This document shows, one piece after another, positions 1 through 10,977 of a DNA stretch of 64,000 bases. A model generated the notes under the pieces. That model saw nothing but the letters and a program-made list of their open reading frames with translations, had not been told where the DNA came from and searched no databases. The DNA lies in assembly GCF_035222275.1 (NCBI RefSeq), contig NC_085886.1:1736001-1800000 (forward strand), written 5' to 3'. The stretch is from Podospora bellae-mahoneyi. Lineage: Eukaryota > Ascomycota > Sordariomycetes > Sordariales > Podosporaceae. Each line of letters opens with the position of its first letter. The stretch's first letter is position 1. Position numbers and translations under genes: made by a program.

Positions 1-1587
1 GCCGACCATGCCACCATGGCAGATGGCCCAGAGAAGATTCTGCTCCGACTGCTGCAGCCCCTCCTGCATCACCATTCGGTAGAGTAGTCGGTATATGGCG
101 TACACAGACTGCGAGCTGACATGGCGAAGGACGGAACCGAGAGTTTGACCCACAGTTTCTCGAATCGGAGCCACGGATGTGTCGGAACTGTAGTCAGTAA
201 ATTTGTCGAGCATGAGTACGCAGCAGAGCCTGCATGCGAGGTCGTCCAGCCACTGTCCATTCAGCCTGGTGTTGTCTTTGATCGACAGACCTCTGCGCCT
301 CCCTGCGCCAGCACCATGTACTCTCACCAACTCCCTTAACCCCATCGCAGCTCCATGACGAGTCTCCCACTGCGGGTCAAACAAGTCAACTTTGAGAAAG
401 TCGCAAAGTCGCTCAAAGGGCCACTCGCTCCCTTCCATGGCATCATCGACTTCGAGCTCCGACTTGATGGGCAACAAAGGACCTTTGAACTCCGAAACGA
501 CCTTGCTGTCCTCGTCCACGTCGGCCGGTCGATCCAGGCTGAAATACTGGGACATTTTACCGTTCTTTTTGGAGTCGGCGTCAGTCATAGACACATCGTC
601 GCCGAAACCATCGGAACCTGCGGTTGTCGTGCGGCGGATAGAAAGGTCTCCAAAGCCGGCCTTGCCCTGCGCAGCCTTCTGGGCCTCTCTTTTTCGCTTC
701 CTCTTGAGAACGTTGAGTTGGCGTGAGCTGAGTTTACCCTCTTCGGGGTTCTGGCTCTGGCTATCAGTCGCCATAGCGTCCTGCTGCCCGGAGCCGTTGG
801 TGCTGCCAGCTCCCTGAGGTGTCGCAGGGCTGCCGACATGGTCGCTGGCGACGGCCATCTCTTCGTCTTCGACGACTCGGCCAAGAAGACCAAGTCTGCC
901 AGTAAGTGTCTTCTTGAGATGGGCCAGCCGTTTTTGTGGATCCAATGCCGCAAGGGCATAGTCGACGGGGCCACCTCTCAGCAAAGGCCGGCCATACTTT
1001 ACAATCTTGGACATGTCAAGTGCCTCGAGAGTGTAGAACTCCTCCTGATCAAGGACAGAGTCCTTGGCCTCCTCCTTCTTGACAAAGCCATTTTCGGCAG
1101 CGGATTCTGTTGGAATGCCTTCATCGGCGGCATTCGGTTCATATAGTGGTGCATGTTCAAGGATTCTGCCAAGGGCTTTGGCAGCAGTACTCCGGGTCTC
1201 CCAGTCCTTGTGGCGCAGGTAAGGGACGACTCGGGAGAGAAGGTTGAATAATTCGTCAGGGTGGTGTTTTTGCCAGTCGGCAAGCTGGTTGACAGCAGTA
1301 TCCCTGATCAATCGGGTGCTGCCTGTTTCGAGGATCCTGTGGCAATGGTGTCAGTGAACAAACCGATCACAAAGAAACAACAGACACGGCATGGCAGGCA
1401 ACACAGGGACGTTGCCCCGTAGCGCAGCAGCGCATGTTGTGTAAGTGCCATGTGCTGAAGCAGGCAAATGATGTGCAGGGTTACTCACGTAACGAGCCGG
1501 TCAAGCCTGTCATGAGTGTTAGTAAGACTGAGCAGGTTTGAGATGAGATGAGAGAAGAGCAGTGGATAATACTCACCGAGACGCCAT
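1..1587 (-). CDS. mot1: Mot1/BTAF1, TBP-displacing Swi2/Snf2 ATPase (N-terminal part only)
   Basis: Mot1 removes TATA-binding protein from DNA using a C-terminal ATPase; only the N-terminal HEAT-repeat region lies here, and the gene runs off the left edge. I read three exons on the minus strand: 1577-1587, 1489-1506 and 1-1336, joined by introns 1507-1576 (ends ACTAAC..ACAG) and 1337-1488. The spliced start reads MASRLDRLVTILETGSTRLI and continues into LADWQKHHPDELFNLLSRVV and LRHKDWETRSTAAKALGRIL, which is the conserved Mot1 opening. Further on are a KRKRKREAQK basic patch and the segment QEGLQQSEQNLLWAICHGG. The 18-nt second exon is unusually short, but it is needed to restore the family sequence and has good splice sites. 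It is divergent from smc3. The family call comes from recalled Mot1 N-termini, not from a search. Confidence 0.9.
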
Positions 1588-4045
1588 TCTTGTTTCATAT
1601 CAACGAGGACAGTATACTGGGTTATTCGATGCGAATCATGGCACTGCGTCCTTCTCGTCAGCATGGTGTTCTGGTGCCTGTTTTTTCGAGATCGACGGTG
1701 ACAGTGAAGGTGCGATGCAAGTAACCAGGCTGCTGCAGGCTGCATCCCCAAGACCCGTGCAAAACACGGACTGTGATTCGCTGGCCAACATCAGGGCGGA
1801 TGCTTGATTGCAGCTGGTGGGGTGGTGGTGCAAGGGGCCCAAGGCGAGGCGCGCTGCCCGACGAGATCACAGATCTCTCCGATGGGACCGGGACAAACCA
1901 ACCCGATTTGCATCATGAACGAACGGTTTTGCCAGATCGCTCGACGACGACAACAACAGAGCACATCACAAAAATGTGACGGTCATCCAATGATATGCAT
2001 CGAGTGCTTGGGTCAAGGGTAGAGAAGAGAGAAATAAATGAACAAAAAAAGAAAAAGAAGAAAAGTAAAAGTGACATGGGGGGTCGGGATCTGACATACC
2101 TGAGACTGCACTTGAGAATAGCCTCAAAAAAAAAAAGTCGAATGCCGAAATGGTCGGGGTCCGCAGAGTCCGCAGAGTAAAAGTCAAACTTTCTCTTGTG
2201 GCAGGAAATGGGGATGGGGCACAATGTGCTTAATATGCTGGCATCAAAAAAAAAGCCAAGGTGAGCCTCTCGGTGACAGGTGAGGGCCGGCGTCGGGCCA
2301 ATCAGAGGCGGAGATGTGTCAGGCTTGGGCTCAGTGTGACCTGGGGAGCGACGAGTGCAGTGGAAAGGTCGGGTGGAGGGCAGCTGGCTGGTCTATAAAG
2401 AATATTGGTTTAAATTTATAGACAGCGGGCTTTCCCAACGCTCCTTCCCGGACGGCTTGCAAAATTAGCGTGGTTCTGGACACCCTTGTCCATGCGCGCC
2501 CCCCCAAATCCCGTGCCCACCTGGACCACACCCCCTGCCCTGCCTTCATCATTTTCGCGACTTGCTTCTTTCCACCGAACCTCAGCATTTCAGCTGGCAG
2601 CAGCAGCAGCAGCACTCTTCCCTTTTGCTTCTTTTCTTTTTGGTCTCCCGTCGCGCATCGCCTGCATCATTGATGAAGAAGAAGACATGAACTGCCGGTG
2701 CACCTCACCTACCTTTGCTTTCCTTTGCCTTTTTGATAGGCGCAGCAACCATCCTTCCTACTCTGTACCTTATTTATTAGCAGGCATTCTCAGCCACTGA
2801 CGACGTACGAAGTCGGCATTCTCGTCAGAAATGATTTCCTTGCCAAAAAAAAAAAAAAAAGAACGCCAGAAATCAAAACGTGGGAACTGGAAACCTGCCC
2901 TGTCCAACCCAACCCACGGAACCTTTTTTTTTTTTTTTGAATCAACAGCCGGAGACTGGAGATGGTGTCCTCAGACCATGACGACAACGTTCCATATGTG
3001 TGTGGGCAACAGGTACAGGTAGGCGCCCTGGGGGACATGGAAAGGCTGGATGCAGCAGGCACATCGCATTCGTGCCGTCCCGTTTGTGCTATGTAGTCGT
3101 TGGCGTTCCATACCGTGCACAGCAGGTTTCGGTCATGATTGAAGTTTCCAAAAACGTCAACGATGAAGATGGAAGTTTTGTCCCCAGATCCCCTTCCTGT
3201 ACGCTGTCTATCATAACAAAGTCCAATGCATCTGTAACGGCCAACGGACTCGCTCGGGACGGTCTTAGCTTGCACTTCAGTCGAGCGTTTCCATCAGGCT
3301 GGCGGTCCAATATGGGCATTAAGGTTCAGCCTGTGGCCTCCTCGCATCAATGTCCGAGGGAAAATCCAGTGCCACTTGTACCCATTCCAACGAGCCACGC
3401 TGGGTTGCCCATGAGACAAGCGATAGACGATGCATGGGCGATAAATAACAGGTATCTCTAGAGAGGGCCCCTTCTTTCTTCCATTGCACCCAGCCAACAC
3501 CCCGCCAAATAGGTCAACCGTATTCTGTTATGTCATTGCTGTCTATGCCTCGGAAGCAAACAAGCACGAGAACAAGGTTCGTTTGATGTCTTCGAGGTTC
3601 CAACGCACGTAGACGCTGCAGGCAGCAAATCAGGACACCAAACGACAACAAAGAAAAATTGAGAGCCACCAACAGAACCGAATACTTCAAAGCTTCCAGA
3701 CCAGATCATACAATGCTGGCTGCCGCCTTGTGCCATATGGAAGCCTGTTGGAAGGTCACGTGCTGTTCCGCCAAGGGTTGGTCCAAGCTTCTTTTGGAAG
3801 AAGCACGCACCACCCACCCACTGTGGGCGCGCGACACACCGAGCAGGACGCGTTGGGAAAGGTCCCCTCATTCAGCAGCTGTTTCGTCCCTCATCGCGAA
3901 ACCCAAATGACGCCGACAGCAACACGGCGCTATCTCAAGACAGTATCTTTTGTTTGTTGCACTGGATTGATTTCAGAAGAATAGTGGCCATATCTTCTCT
4001 TTTTTTTTCTGACTCGGCTGTCGAGTCGACAGCACCAGAGACAAG
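1588..4045. other. Divergent spacer between mot1 and smc3
   Basis: No convincing gene. This 2.4-kb stretch holds the 5' regions of two head-to-head essential genes. Visible features are several A or T homopolymers (near 2042, 2127, 2845 and a T run near 2922-2938), a TATAAAG at about 2394, and C/T-rich tracts near 2560-2660. The poly-A run at about 2845 and the poly-T run at about 2922 could pair as a loose hairpin. The short open frames across it (for example 2790-3275 minus and 3000-3461 plus) are rich in homopolymer-coded residues and show no family resemblance. The region just before smc3 (3990-4045) is T-rich and probably is its 5' leader. Confidence 0.6.
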
Positions 4046-7000
4046 ATGCATATCAAACAGATTATTATCCAGGGCTTCAAGAGGTGCGACAATTCTTCCC
4101 AACGCGTCGCCGTTGCAATAAAGCTAACTTGGACGTGTCTCACAGCTACAAGGAACAAACCGTCATCGAACCTTTCTCTCCAAAGACCAATGTTATTGTC
4201 GGGCGCAATGGCTCCGGCAAGAGTAACTTCTTCGCTGCGATCCGATTCGTTCTCAGCGATGCCTACACCAACATGAGCCGTGAAGAGCGGCAGGCTCTGC
4301 TGCACGAAGGATCAGGCTCTGCGGTCATGTCGGCCTATGTCGAGATCATCTTCGACAACACCGACAAGCGTTTCAGCGAACCGGGCGACGAGGTGGTGAT
4401 TCGGCGGACGATTGCCCTCAAGAAGGACGAATATTCCGTCGATCGAAAGGTCCAGACCCGCGCAGATGTGTTGAAGATTCTCGAGACGGCCGGTTTCGCC
4501 AAGGAAAACCCATTCTACATTGTACCCCAGGGTCGCATCGCGGCCATCACCAACATGAAGGAGTCCGAGAGGCTCAACCTTCTAAAGGAAATAGCGGGTA
4601 CCAACACCTATGACGACCGGAGGATACAGTCGCTCAAGATCATGGCCGAAACCAACAGCAAGCGCGACAAGATTGACGAGACCCTGGTGTACATAAAGGA
4701 ACGACTTAGGGAGTTGGAGGAAGAAAAGGACGAGCTTCGCGACTTTCAGGACAAGGACAGGGAACGCAGGTGTCTCGAGTATGCCCACTGGCATCGTCTG
4801 CAAAAGACCAATGCTGAGACTCTTGAGCAAGTGGAGGAAGCCAGGCAAGGGGGGGCAGGGGCCTCTACGAAAGATCGCGCCCAACTCCGAAAGACGGAGA
4901 AGGAGATTGCTGTTCTGGACCAGAAGGCCCACGAACTCAGACAAGCTCTGGAATACCTCACTATCGAACGGCGCCAACTGGATGACGACCGCAAGGACGC
5001 GGCTAGGGCGCGTGCCAAGGCCGAGCTGAAGACCAAGCATTTGGACGAGAGCAGGCATGTCCGCGAACAAACACGACAAAGGCAGGAAGCCGAGCTTCAG
5101 GAGGTCAGGCAAAAGATTCAACAAGCCGAAGCAGAGCTCGTCAGAGTGCAGCCCGAATACGAGAAGCTGAAGGCTGAAGAGGCTGAGATCAAGACTCAAA
5201 GAGACTCTGTTGCTGCTGGGCGAAAACGACTCCTTGTCAAACAGACCAGAAGCAGTCAGTTCAAGAACAAGACGGAACGCGATGCATATCTTCGCAATGA
5301 AATCCAGGAGGCGACATCATCTCTCGGTCTCCAAAAAGCGAACGCCATGGACGCGAGGGAGCAAGTTCAGCAAGTGGAAAGTTCAATTGCGCAGCTTGAA
5401 CAGTCCATTCAGCATATCAGGGCCAGAATGGAAAACTATGGAGGCAACCGCGCTGCTCTTTTTGAGAAATTGACCAAGGCACAGGAGGCCAGGGAACAGC
5501 TTGAAGAGGAACGAAAGCGGCTTCGTCGTGAGGATGACCGACTCAGCTCGCAGATCAGCAGCACCAGGATGGACAGAGACCAAGCAGAATCGCATCTCTC
5601 ACATGCTATGGATTCGGCGACGTCTAAGGGTCTTGCCACTATTCGAAGACTTAAGCAGGAGAAGAATATTCCCGGCGCTTACGGGACGCTGGCAGAGTTG
5701 ATGAATGTACCGATGGATGCCTACAAGCTGCCAGTGGAACAGGTCGCAGGAAACAGCCTGTTTCACTACATCGTGGATAACCAGGCCACAGCGACGATGC
5801 TGTCTGATCACCTGTATAAGAATTACGGCGGTAGACTTACCTTTGTGCCCCTCGAACAGATTCGCCCAAGGCAGGTTAAGATGCCGAGGGCGTCCGACGC
5901 CCAGCCCCTCATCAGCAAGATTGAGTTCGACCCATTATATGAGAAAGCATTCCAGCAAGTATTTGGCCGGACCATCATCTGCCCAACTCTGGCTATCGCT
6001 TCTCAGTACTCACGCTCACACGGCCTTGACGCCATCACTCCCGAAGGCGACACAACCAACAAGAGGGGTGCAATGACGGGTGGTTATGTCGATGCCAGGA
6101 GATCACGTTTGGACGCGGTTCAAAAGGTCAGCAAACTGCGTGAGATCTACGAGGCACAGTTGGCAGATGCTGCCAAAATCAGGAAGGAGATCGAGGTGAT
6201 AGATCAGAAGGTCACGGCAGCAAGGGGCGAGGAAACCAAGATTCAGCAACAAATGCGCCGCTTCGACCAGGACTATGACCCTCTCAAGGGCGAGCTTCAG
6301 AGCAAAAATTCGCAGCTTGAACGCCAGCGGGCTCATCGCGAGTCTGCATTGTCACACTTGGCCGAAGTGGAGAAGAACATGAAGGAGTTGGACGATTCCA
6401 TTCTGGCATCGCAAAACGAATTGGCCCAGGACTTTAAGAAGACCCTGTCAGCGAGTGAGGAGCAAGAGCTCGAGCGCCTAGGCAATGAGTTGAGCGCTCT
6501 ACAGAAGGAGTTCAAGGCGATCAGCACAAAGCGGATTGATCTTGAAGGTCGCAAAAAGTCTTTGGAGCAGGAGCTGAACACCCATCTCCGACCTCAGGAA
6601 GATCAACTTCGAAGCCAGGCTTTCGAGGCCACGACGGCAGGTGGTACTGAAAGCTTCAAAGACGCTCAGAAGGAACTCAAAAAGGCTCAAAAGCTGGCGG
6701 CGGAGGCGGAGGCGTCTTTGAAGGAGAACGAGCAGCAGACGGAGCAGACAAGCAGTGAGCTGACCCAGGTAGAAGCTCAAAAGGGGCAAAAGGAACAGGA
6801 GCTCCAGGAACTGCAAAGGCGTATTGAGCAATACCAGAAGAAGATGGAGAAGGCCATTCAGACGAGGGCTCGCCTCATCAGCCAGGCTGCTGAGTATGCC
6901 AAGAATATTAGAGATTTGGGTATTCTGCCTGAGGAAGCTTTTGGCAAGTATGAGAAGATGAAATCCGAGCAGGTAAGCAACCCAGTATGTTGGGGTGAGT

Positions 7001-7835
7001 TGATTGGAACGCTAGCTGACATGTCTCCAAACAGATCGAAACCAGACTTGCCAAGGTCAACCAAGCTCTCAAGAAGTACAAGCACATCAACAAGAAGGCC
7101 TTTGATCAGTACAACAGCTTTACCACACAGCGAGACAACTTGCTGAAGCGCCGGAAAGAACTTGATACCTCGCAGGCCTCTATTGAGACGCTCATTGAGC
7201 ATCTTGATCAGGAGAAGGACGAGGCCATTGAGCGTACCTTCAAGCAGGTGTCGAAGGAATTCTCCACCATCTTTGAGAAGCTTGTTCCAGCTGGTCATGG
7301 ACGTCTTGTCATTCAACGCAAGGCGGACCGTGCCAAGAACAGAGCTGCGAATAATGACTCGGATGAGGAGGGTGTCAGTGGGGTTGAGAGCTATACTGGT
7401 GTTGGCATCAGTGTGTCTTTTAACTCGAAGGTCATGGACGAGCAGCAGAAGATTCAGCAGCTCAGTGGTGGTCAGAAGAGTGAGATTTCTCTCGGCATTT
7501 CAATCTGACATGTGTATGTATGACTAACCAAGGAATTTATAGGTTTGTGCGCTCTATGCTTGATTTTCGCCCTCCAAGCGGCAGAGTCCAGCCCGTTTGT
7601 CATCTTTGACGAGGTCGACGCCAACCTCGACGCACAGTACCGTACGGCAGTGGCCAGTCTCTTGCAGTCGATTTCGGAGGAGCAAAAGACGCAGTTTATC
7701 TGCACGACTTTCAGGCCGGAGATTGTGCATGTTGCTGACAAGTGCTACGGTGTGACGTTTCACAACAAGACGAGCACGATTGACTGTGTGAGGACGGAGG
7801 ATGCGCTCAACTTTGTTGATGGGCAGAAGAAGTAG
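4046..7835 (+). CDS. smc3: Smc3, cohesin core ATPase
   Basis: Smc3 pairs with Smc1 in the cohesin ring that holds sister chromatids together. I read four exons: 4046-4083, 4146-6972, 7035-7479 and 7543-7835, giving about 1200 residues, the usual Smc3 length. The start MHIKQIIIQGFKSYKEQTVI is restored only when the 62-nt first intron is removed. The Walker A motif GRNGSGKSN follows; lysines 105-106 in IALKKDEY match the acetylated pair targeted by Eco1. Coiled coil flanks a hinge near GAYGTLAELMNVP, the ABC signature QLSGGQKS spans the last intron, and Walker B is FVIFDEVDANLDAQ. The last intron cuts within the signature Ser codon. Splice sites are canonical (GTGCGA, GTAAGC, GTGAGA donors). 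Confidence 0.97.
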
Positions 7836-8462
7836 GTAGGTAGGTAGATAGTGTGTGGGAAGGAAATATGTTTCATGGTTGTATGTTTGTTTATGTGTTT
7901 AGGACGGAATAAAAGGGTTGGCGTGGGTTTTGTGTTTGATGGTATAAGGTGGGTGTGTGTGGTACATATCCAAGGGTATGGTATGGCTATGTGTTTTGCT
8001 GGCTTTGAAGCGAGGCGAGTGAGGATGTCTAGCTATTCGGGACATGGTTTACAATACAATGGTTATTTGCTGCTACTCAAGGCCAGTGTTGATGATGGTC
8101 ATTCATTCAATTAGCATTTGGTTCTCTGTTCGGTCGATAGGTACCTAGTTCAAGGGAAACGGAAGGTGATCTTGGATGCTCAGAGAAAAGACATTCTCAG
8201 GGGCAAAGGAGCAGACTGACACACCCCCCTCTTTTCGGCAGGCAGCTGTGCTTGGGAGCTTTGACGCAGAGGCTTCTAGAAGCTACCCCACCATGATGTT
8301 GGTTGACGAGCGACGACTGCGGGGCTGTCAACCTGTCCCAAGTTCCCAAGCAGTTGGATCAACATCCCATTCCCTTTTCAACTGGTTTGTTTTCAAGAGG
8401 CAACTCTTTTTACTTTCTTCGACTTATCTCCCAAACTATAGTCGAACAAAATCACAGCAACC
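7836..8462. other. smc3 3' region and cdc37 promoter
   Basis: No gene. The first part (7836-8110) is T/G-rich and looks like the smc3 3' UTR, opening with a short TAGG repeat (7834-7849). The second part (8170-8462) is the cdc37 promoter and leader, including a heat-shock-element-like palindrome listed separately and a C/A-rich leader just before the start codon. Confidence 0.6.
8268..8287. promoter_or_regulatory. Candidate heat shock element upstream of cdc37
   Basis: The sequence AGAGGCTTCTAGAAGCTACC holds a perfect 12-bp palindrome GCTTCTAGAAGC (8272-8283) with inverted nTTCn/nGAAn blocks in 5-bp phase, preceded by a near-match block (AGAGG). It lies about 190 bp before the cdc37 start codon. 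Hsf1 binds alternating nGAAn units, and co-chaperones of Hsp90 are frequent targets, so the site fits its position. Function is inferred only. Confidence 0.45.
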
Positions 8463-10120
8463 ATGCCTGTAGACTACAGCAAGTGGGTAAGCTACTTTCA
8501 TCATATCTATCCCCCAACCACCTCTCCCCAACCAGAGCCAGCTATTGACCAACTATGACTGATTAGGACGCCCTCGAGCTCTCGGACGACTCCGACATCG
8601 AAGTGCACCCCAACGTCGACAAGCGCTCCTTCATCCGCGCAAAGCAGAACCAGATCCACCAGCAGCGCCAAGAGCGCAAGCTCCATATCGAGCAGTACAA
8701 GTACGAGCGCATCGTCAACAATGGGCTCATCTCGCGCATCTCGGGCTTGCTTTCGGCCCTTCAGTCCCATGCTGACGAGGCCAAGACCAAAAACCCGGCC
8801 GAGGTTGCCTTCAGGGCGGTGATGGAGTCGGCTTCGGGGTTGGATCCGAAGGATGACATGCCGCCTCCACGGCCGGAGGCGCTGCAGGCGGCTGTTGGGG
8901 GGGAGCCGCTGCCGAGTTATACCAAGATGATGGCTACGTTGCTTGATCAGGTGAATAAGGCTTTGGATGAGAGGGGGGTGGGGCAGGAGGGGAGGTATGA
9001 GGGGATGGTGGGGGAGATTGGGGAGCATTTGAAAAAAGTGGAGGGTTTGCAGGGGGAATTGGAGAAGAAACTGGCGGAGTTGGAACGGGAGGAGGCGAGG
9101 AAGATTACTAGTGAGGGGATTCATACTGGTTTTGACTCGACGCATATCAATAAATCGAGTGGGGGGTCGAAGGCGGAGGGCGGGGGGAGTAAGGAGGGTG
9201 GGAAGGTGGAGTTGTTGAATCCGAATTATACGCCTCCTGAGGCGTTGCCTGCGCCGAGTGAGAGGGAGGAAGGGGGGGACGATGACGACGAGGAGGTTAC
9301 GGCTTCGCCGGGGGCGGTCAAGTTTGCGAATATCAAGTCGAGTGATTATAGGGAGTCGCATGCTTGGTTGAGCAGTCATCCGGAGATTTTGACGGAGAAG
9401 GAGACGGATGGGATTTTGGTCATGGCGTTTGATGCGCAGCTGGAGAACAAGTCTGATTACGCGCGGAACTGTGTTCATCAGGCGTTGCTTATTCAGTACT
9501 GTCGGGCGTTGGGCAGGGATGGGGTTGCGTTGTTCTTCAAGCGGATTACTACTCCCGGACACAAGGCTCAGGAGGTCTTTTACAAGGATGTGCAGGATAC
9601 GTATATGAAGATCAAGAACAGGTCGAGGGAGATTAACCTGCAGAGGGCGAAGGATGAGGCGGAAGGGAAGGGGGAGGGGGTGGAGCAGATTCAGCTTCAT
9701 GCGGTTGATCCGGGGACTGTGATTAACATCAGGATCCCGCCGAAGGATAGCGAGGATTTGGATGTACAAGTTGGACGGGCGATTTTTGAGAGCTTCACGC
9801 CCGAGATGCAGAAGGCGCTGGAGACAGGGAGTTTGGAGGAGGTTAATAAGGTGCTGGGGAAGATGAGTGTTGAGGATGCGGAGGAGGTTGTTGGGAAGCT
9901 GAGTGAGGTGAGTTATTCCAGAGTATTTGATGTGGGTTGGGAATGATTGCTAACGTGTGAATAGTCTGGTTGTTTGAGTGTTGAGGAGGAGGTCATTGAT
10001 GCTACGACTGAGGAGGGCAAGCAGAAGATTAAGAAGCTGGAGCAGGAGGCTAAGGAGCAGGAGAAGGAGGGGCAGGAGAATAAGGGGCAGGAGGCCAAGT
10101 ATGCTGATGATCCGGAGTGA
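8463..10120 (+). CDS. cdc37: Cdc37, Hsp90 kinase-specific co-chaperone
   Basis: Cdc37 delivers client protein kinases to Hsp90 in the cytosol. Three exons: 8463-8486, 8567-9907 and 9965-10120, about 506 residues. The spliced start MPVDYSKWDALELSDDSDIE carries the conserved serine 14 in an acidic casein-kinase-2 context, followed by the N-domain VHPNVDKRSFIRAKQNQIHQ. The middle, Hsp90-binding domain includes SDYRESHAWLSSHPEILTEK and YARNCVHQALLIQYCRALGR. The C-terminus is Lys/Glu/Gln-rich. Codon choice changes abruptly near 8820: before it Leu is mostly CTC and Arg CGC, after it TTG and AGG dominate, with no change of family match. A long antisense open frame on the minus strand (8507-9769) is a shadow of this composition. 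Start chosen because it restores the Cdc37 N-terminus. Confidence 0.95.
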
Positions 10121-10977
10121 AGAGGGGCTTGTAAGATTGGGTATTGGTTAGGTCTGTGTAATACATGCAAATGAAAAGTATGAATGAATTTTCTTGAAAT
10201 GGCTTGTACGCTTGGTTGTGATGTCGTCGGCACCCTGAGGATTGCTGCGTATGTCATGTGCCCGGCTACTACCGTAATGGCTGAGAAACTCTCGGACGTG
10301 ACCATACTATGGACGAGGAAATAGAGAATGCTATTTCGAACAGGCCTCTTGATATGTTAGGTTTGCGTTTAAATCTCGTCTAGGTGATCTACAGAAGGCT
10401 TGTTAGATATAGGGGTTTTTATTTATTCTAGCAGTCTGTCTCTTCTTGTCTAGGACACGCTGCCTTGAAGCTCAATCTTGGACGAAAAATGTCCGTGTCG
10501 ACAACCTTCACGTACCTACTCAACTTAGCTGGGCTTTCCTTAAATGTACGTACCTTCCAGTTGAGAAATCATATCCTTGTGGTATAAATACGACCAACAG
10601 CTTCGCTCTCGAAATTCCGACCCTTCCTTTTACAACAACACCTACACCCAGCGTCAAGGGCGCTCCTGTTCCCAAGAGCCCAGTGGCTTTCCGGTCAATT
10701 TCTTCTACGTTGACCTTCTCATATCATTCTCCTAAACAGATTCCTTATTCTTCACATTCTTCCAACAAGATCACAAATCCCTTGTTTCCTGGCCAGGTCA
10801 ATGCTGAGTGTCCTCTAGGATTTCCTTTTCTTTCAGAAACGCATACTCAATCGATCGATCATCCTCTTTTCATACCACTTAACTTGCACCTTGCGACTAA
10901 CATGTTGGCGCAGGTCAAATTCCCGACCTATTCTTTCTCCATTTTTTGAGAATATTTCGGGCACAACGATCGCCACC
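10121..10977. other. Spacer and long leader before the Zn2Cys6-containing gene
   Basis: No gene I can support. After a short cdc37 3' region the sequence becomes C/T-rich (about 10600-10970), typical of fungal promoters and leaders. A TATAAATA occurs at 10582. An open frame at 10446-10949 has no ATG at its left end, no recognisable family and a composition that follows the C/T-rich leader, so I do not call it. The next start codon at 10978 has the context GCCACCATG. Confidence 0.5.

Noticed and set aside
8507-9769. 420-codon open frame on the minus strand
   Set aside because: It is antisense to cdc37, Pro/Leu/Arg/His-rich from the G-rich sense codons, and has no domain; cdc37 is certain in this place.
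10446-10949. 167-codon open frame before the Zn2Cys6-containing gene
   Set aside because: No ATG at its start, low-complexity Ser/Thr/Pro content from the C/T-rich leader; the real start with strong context is at 10978.
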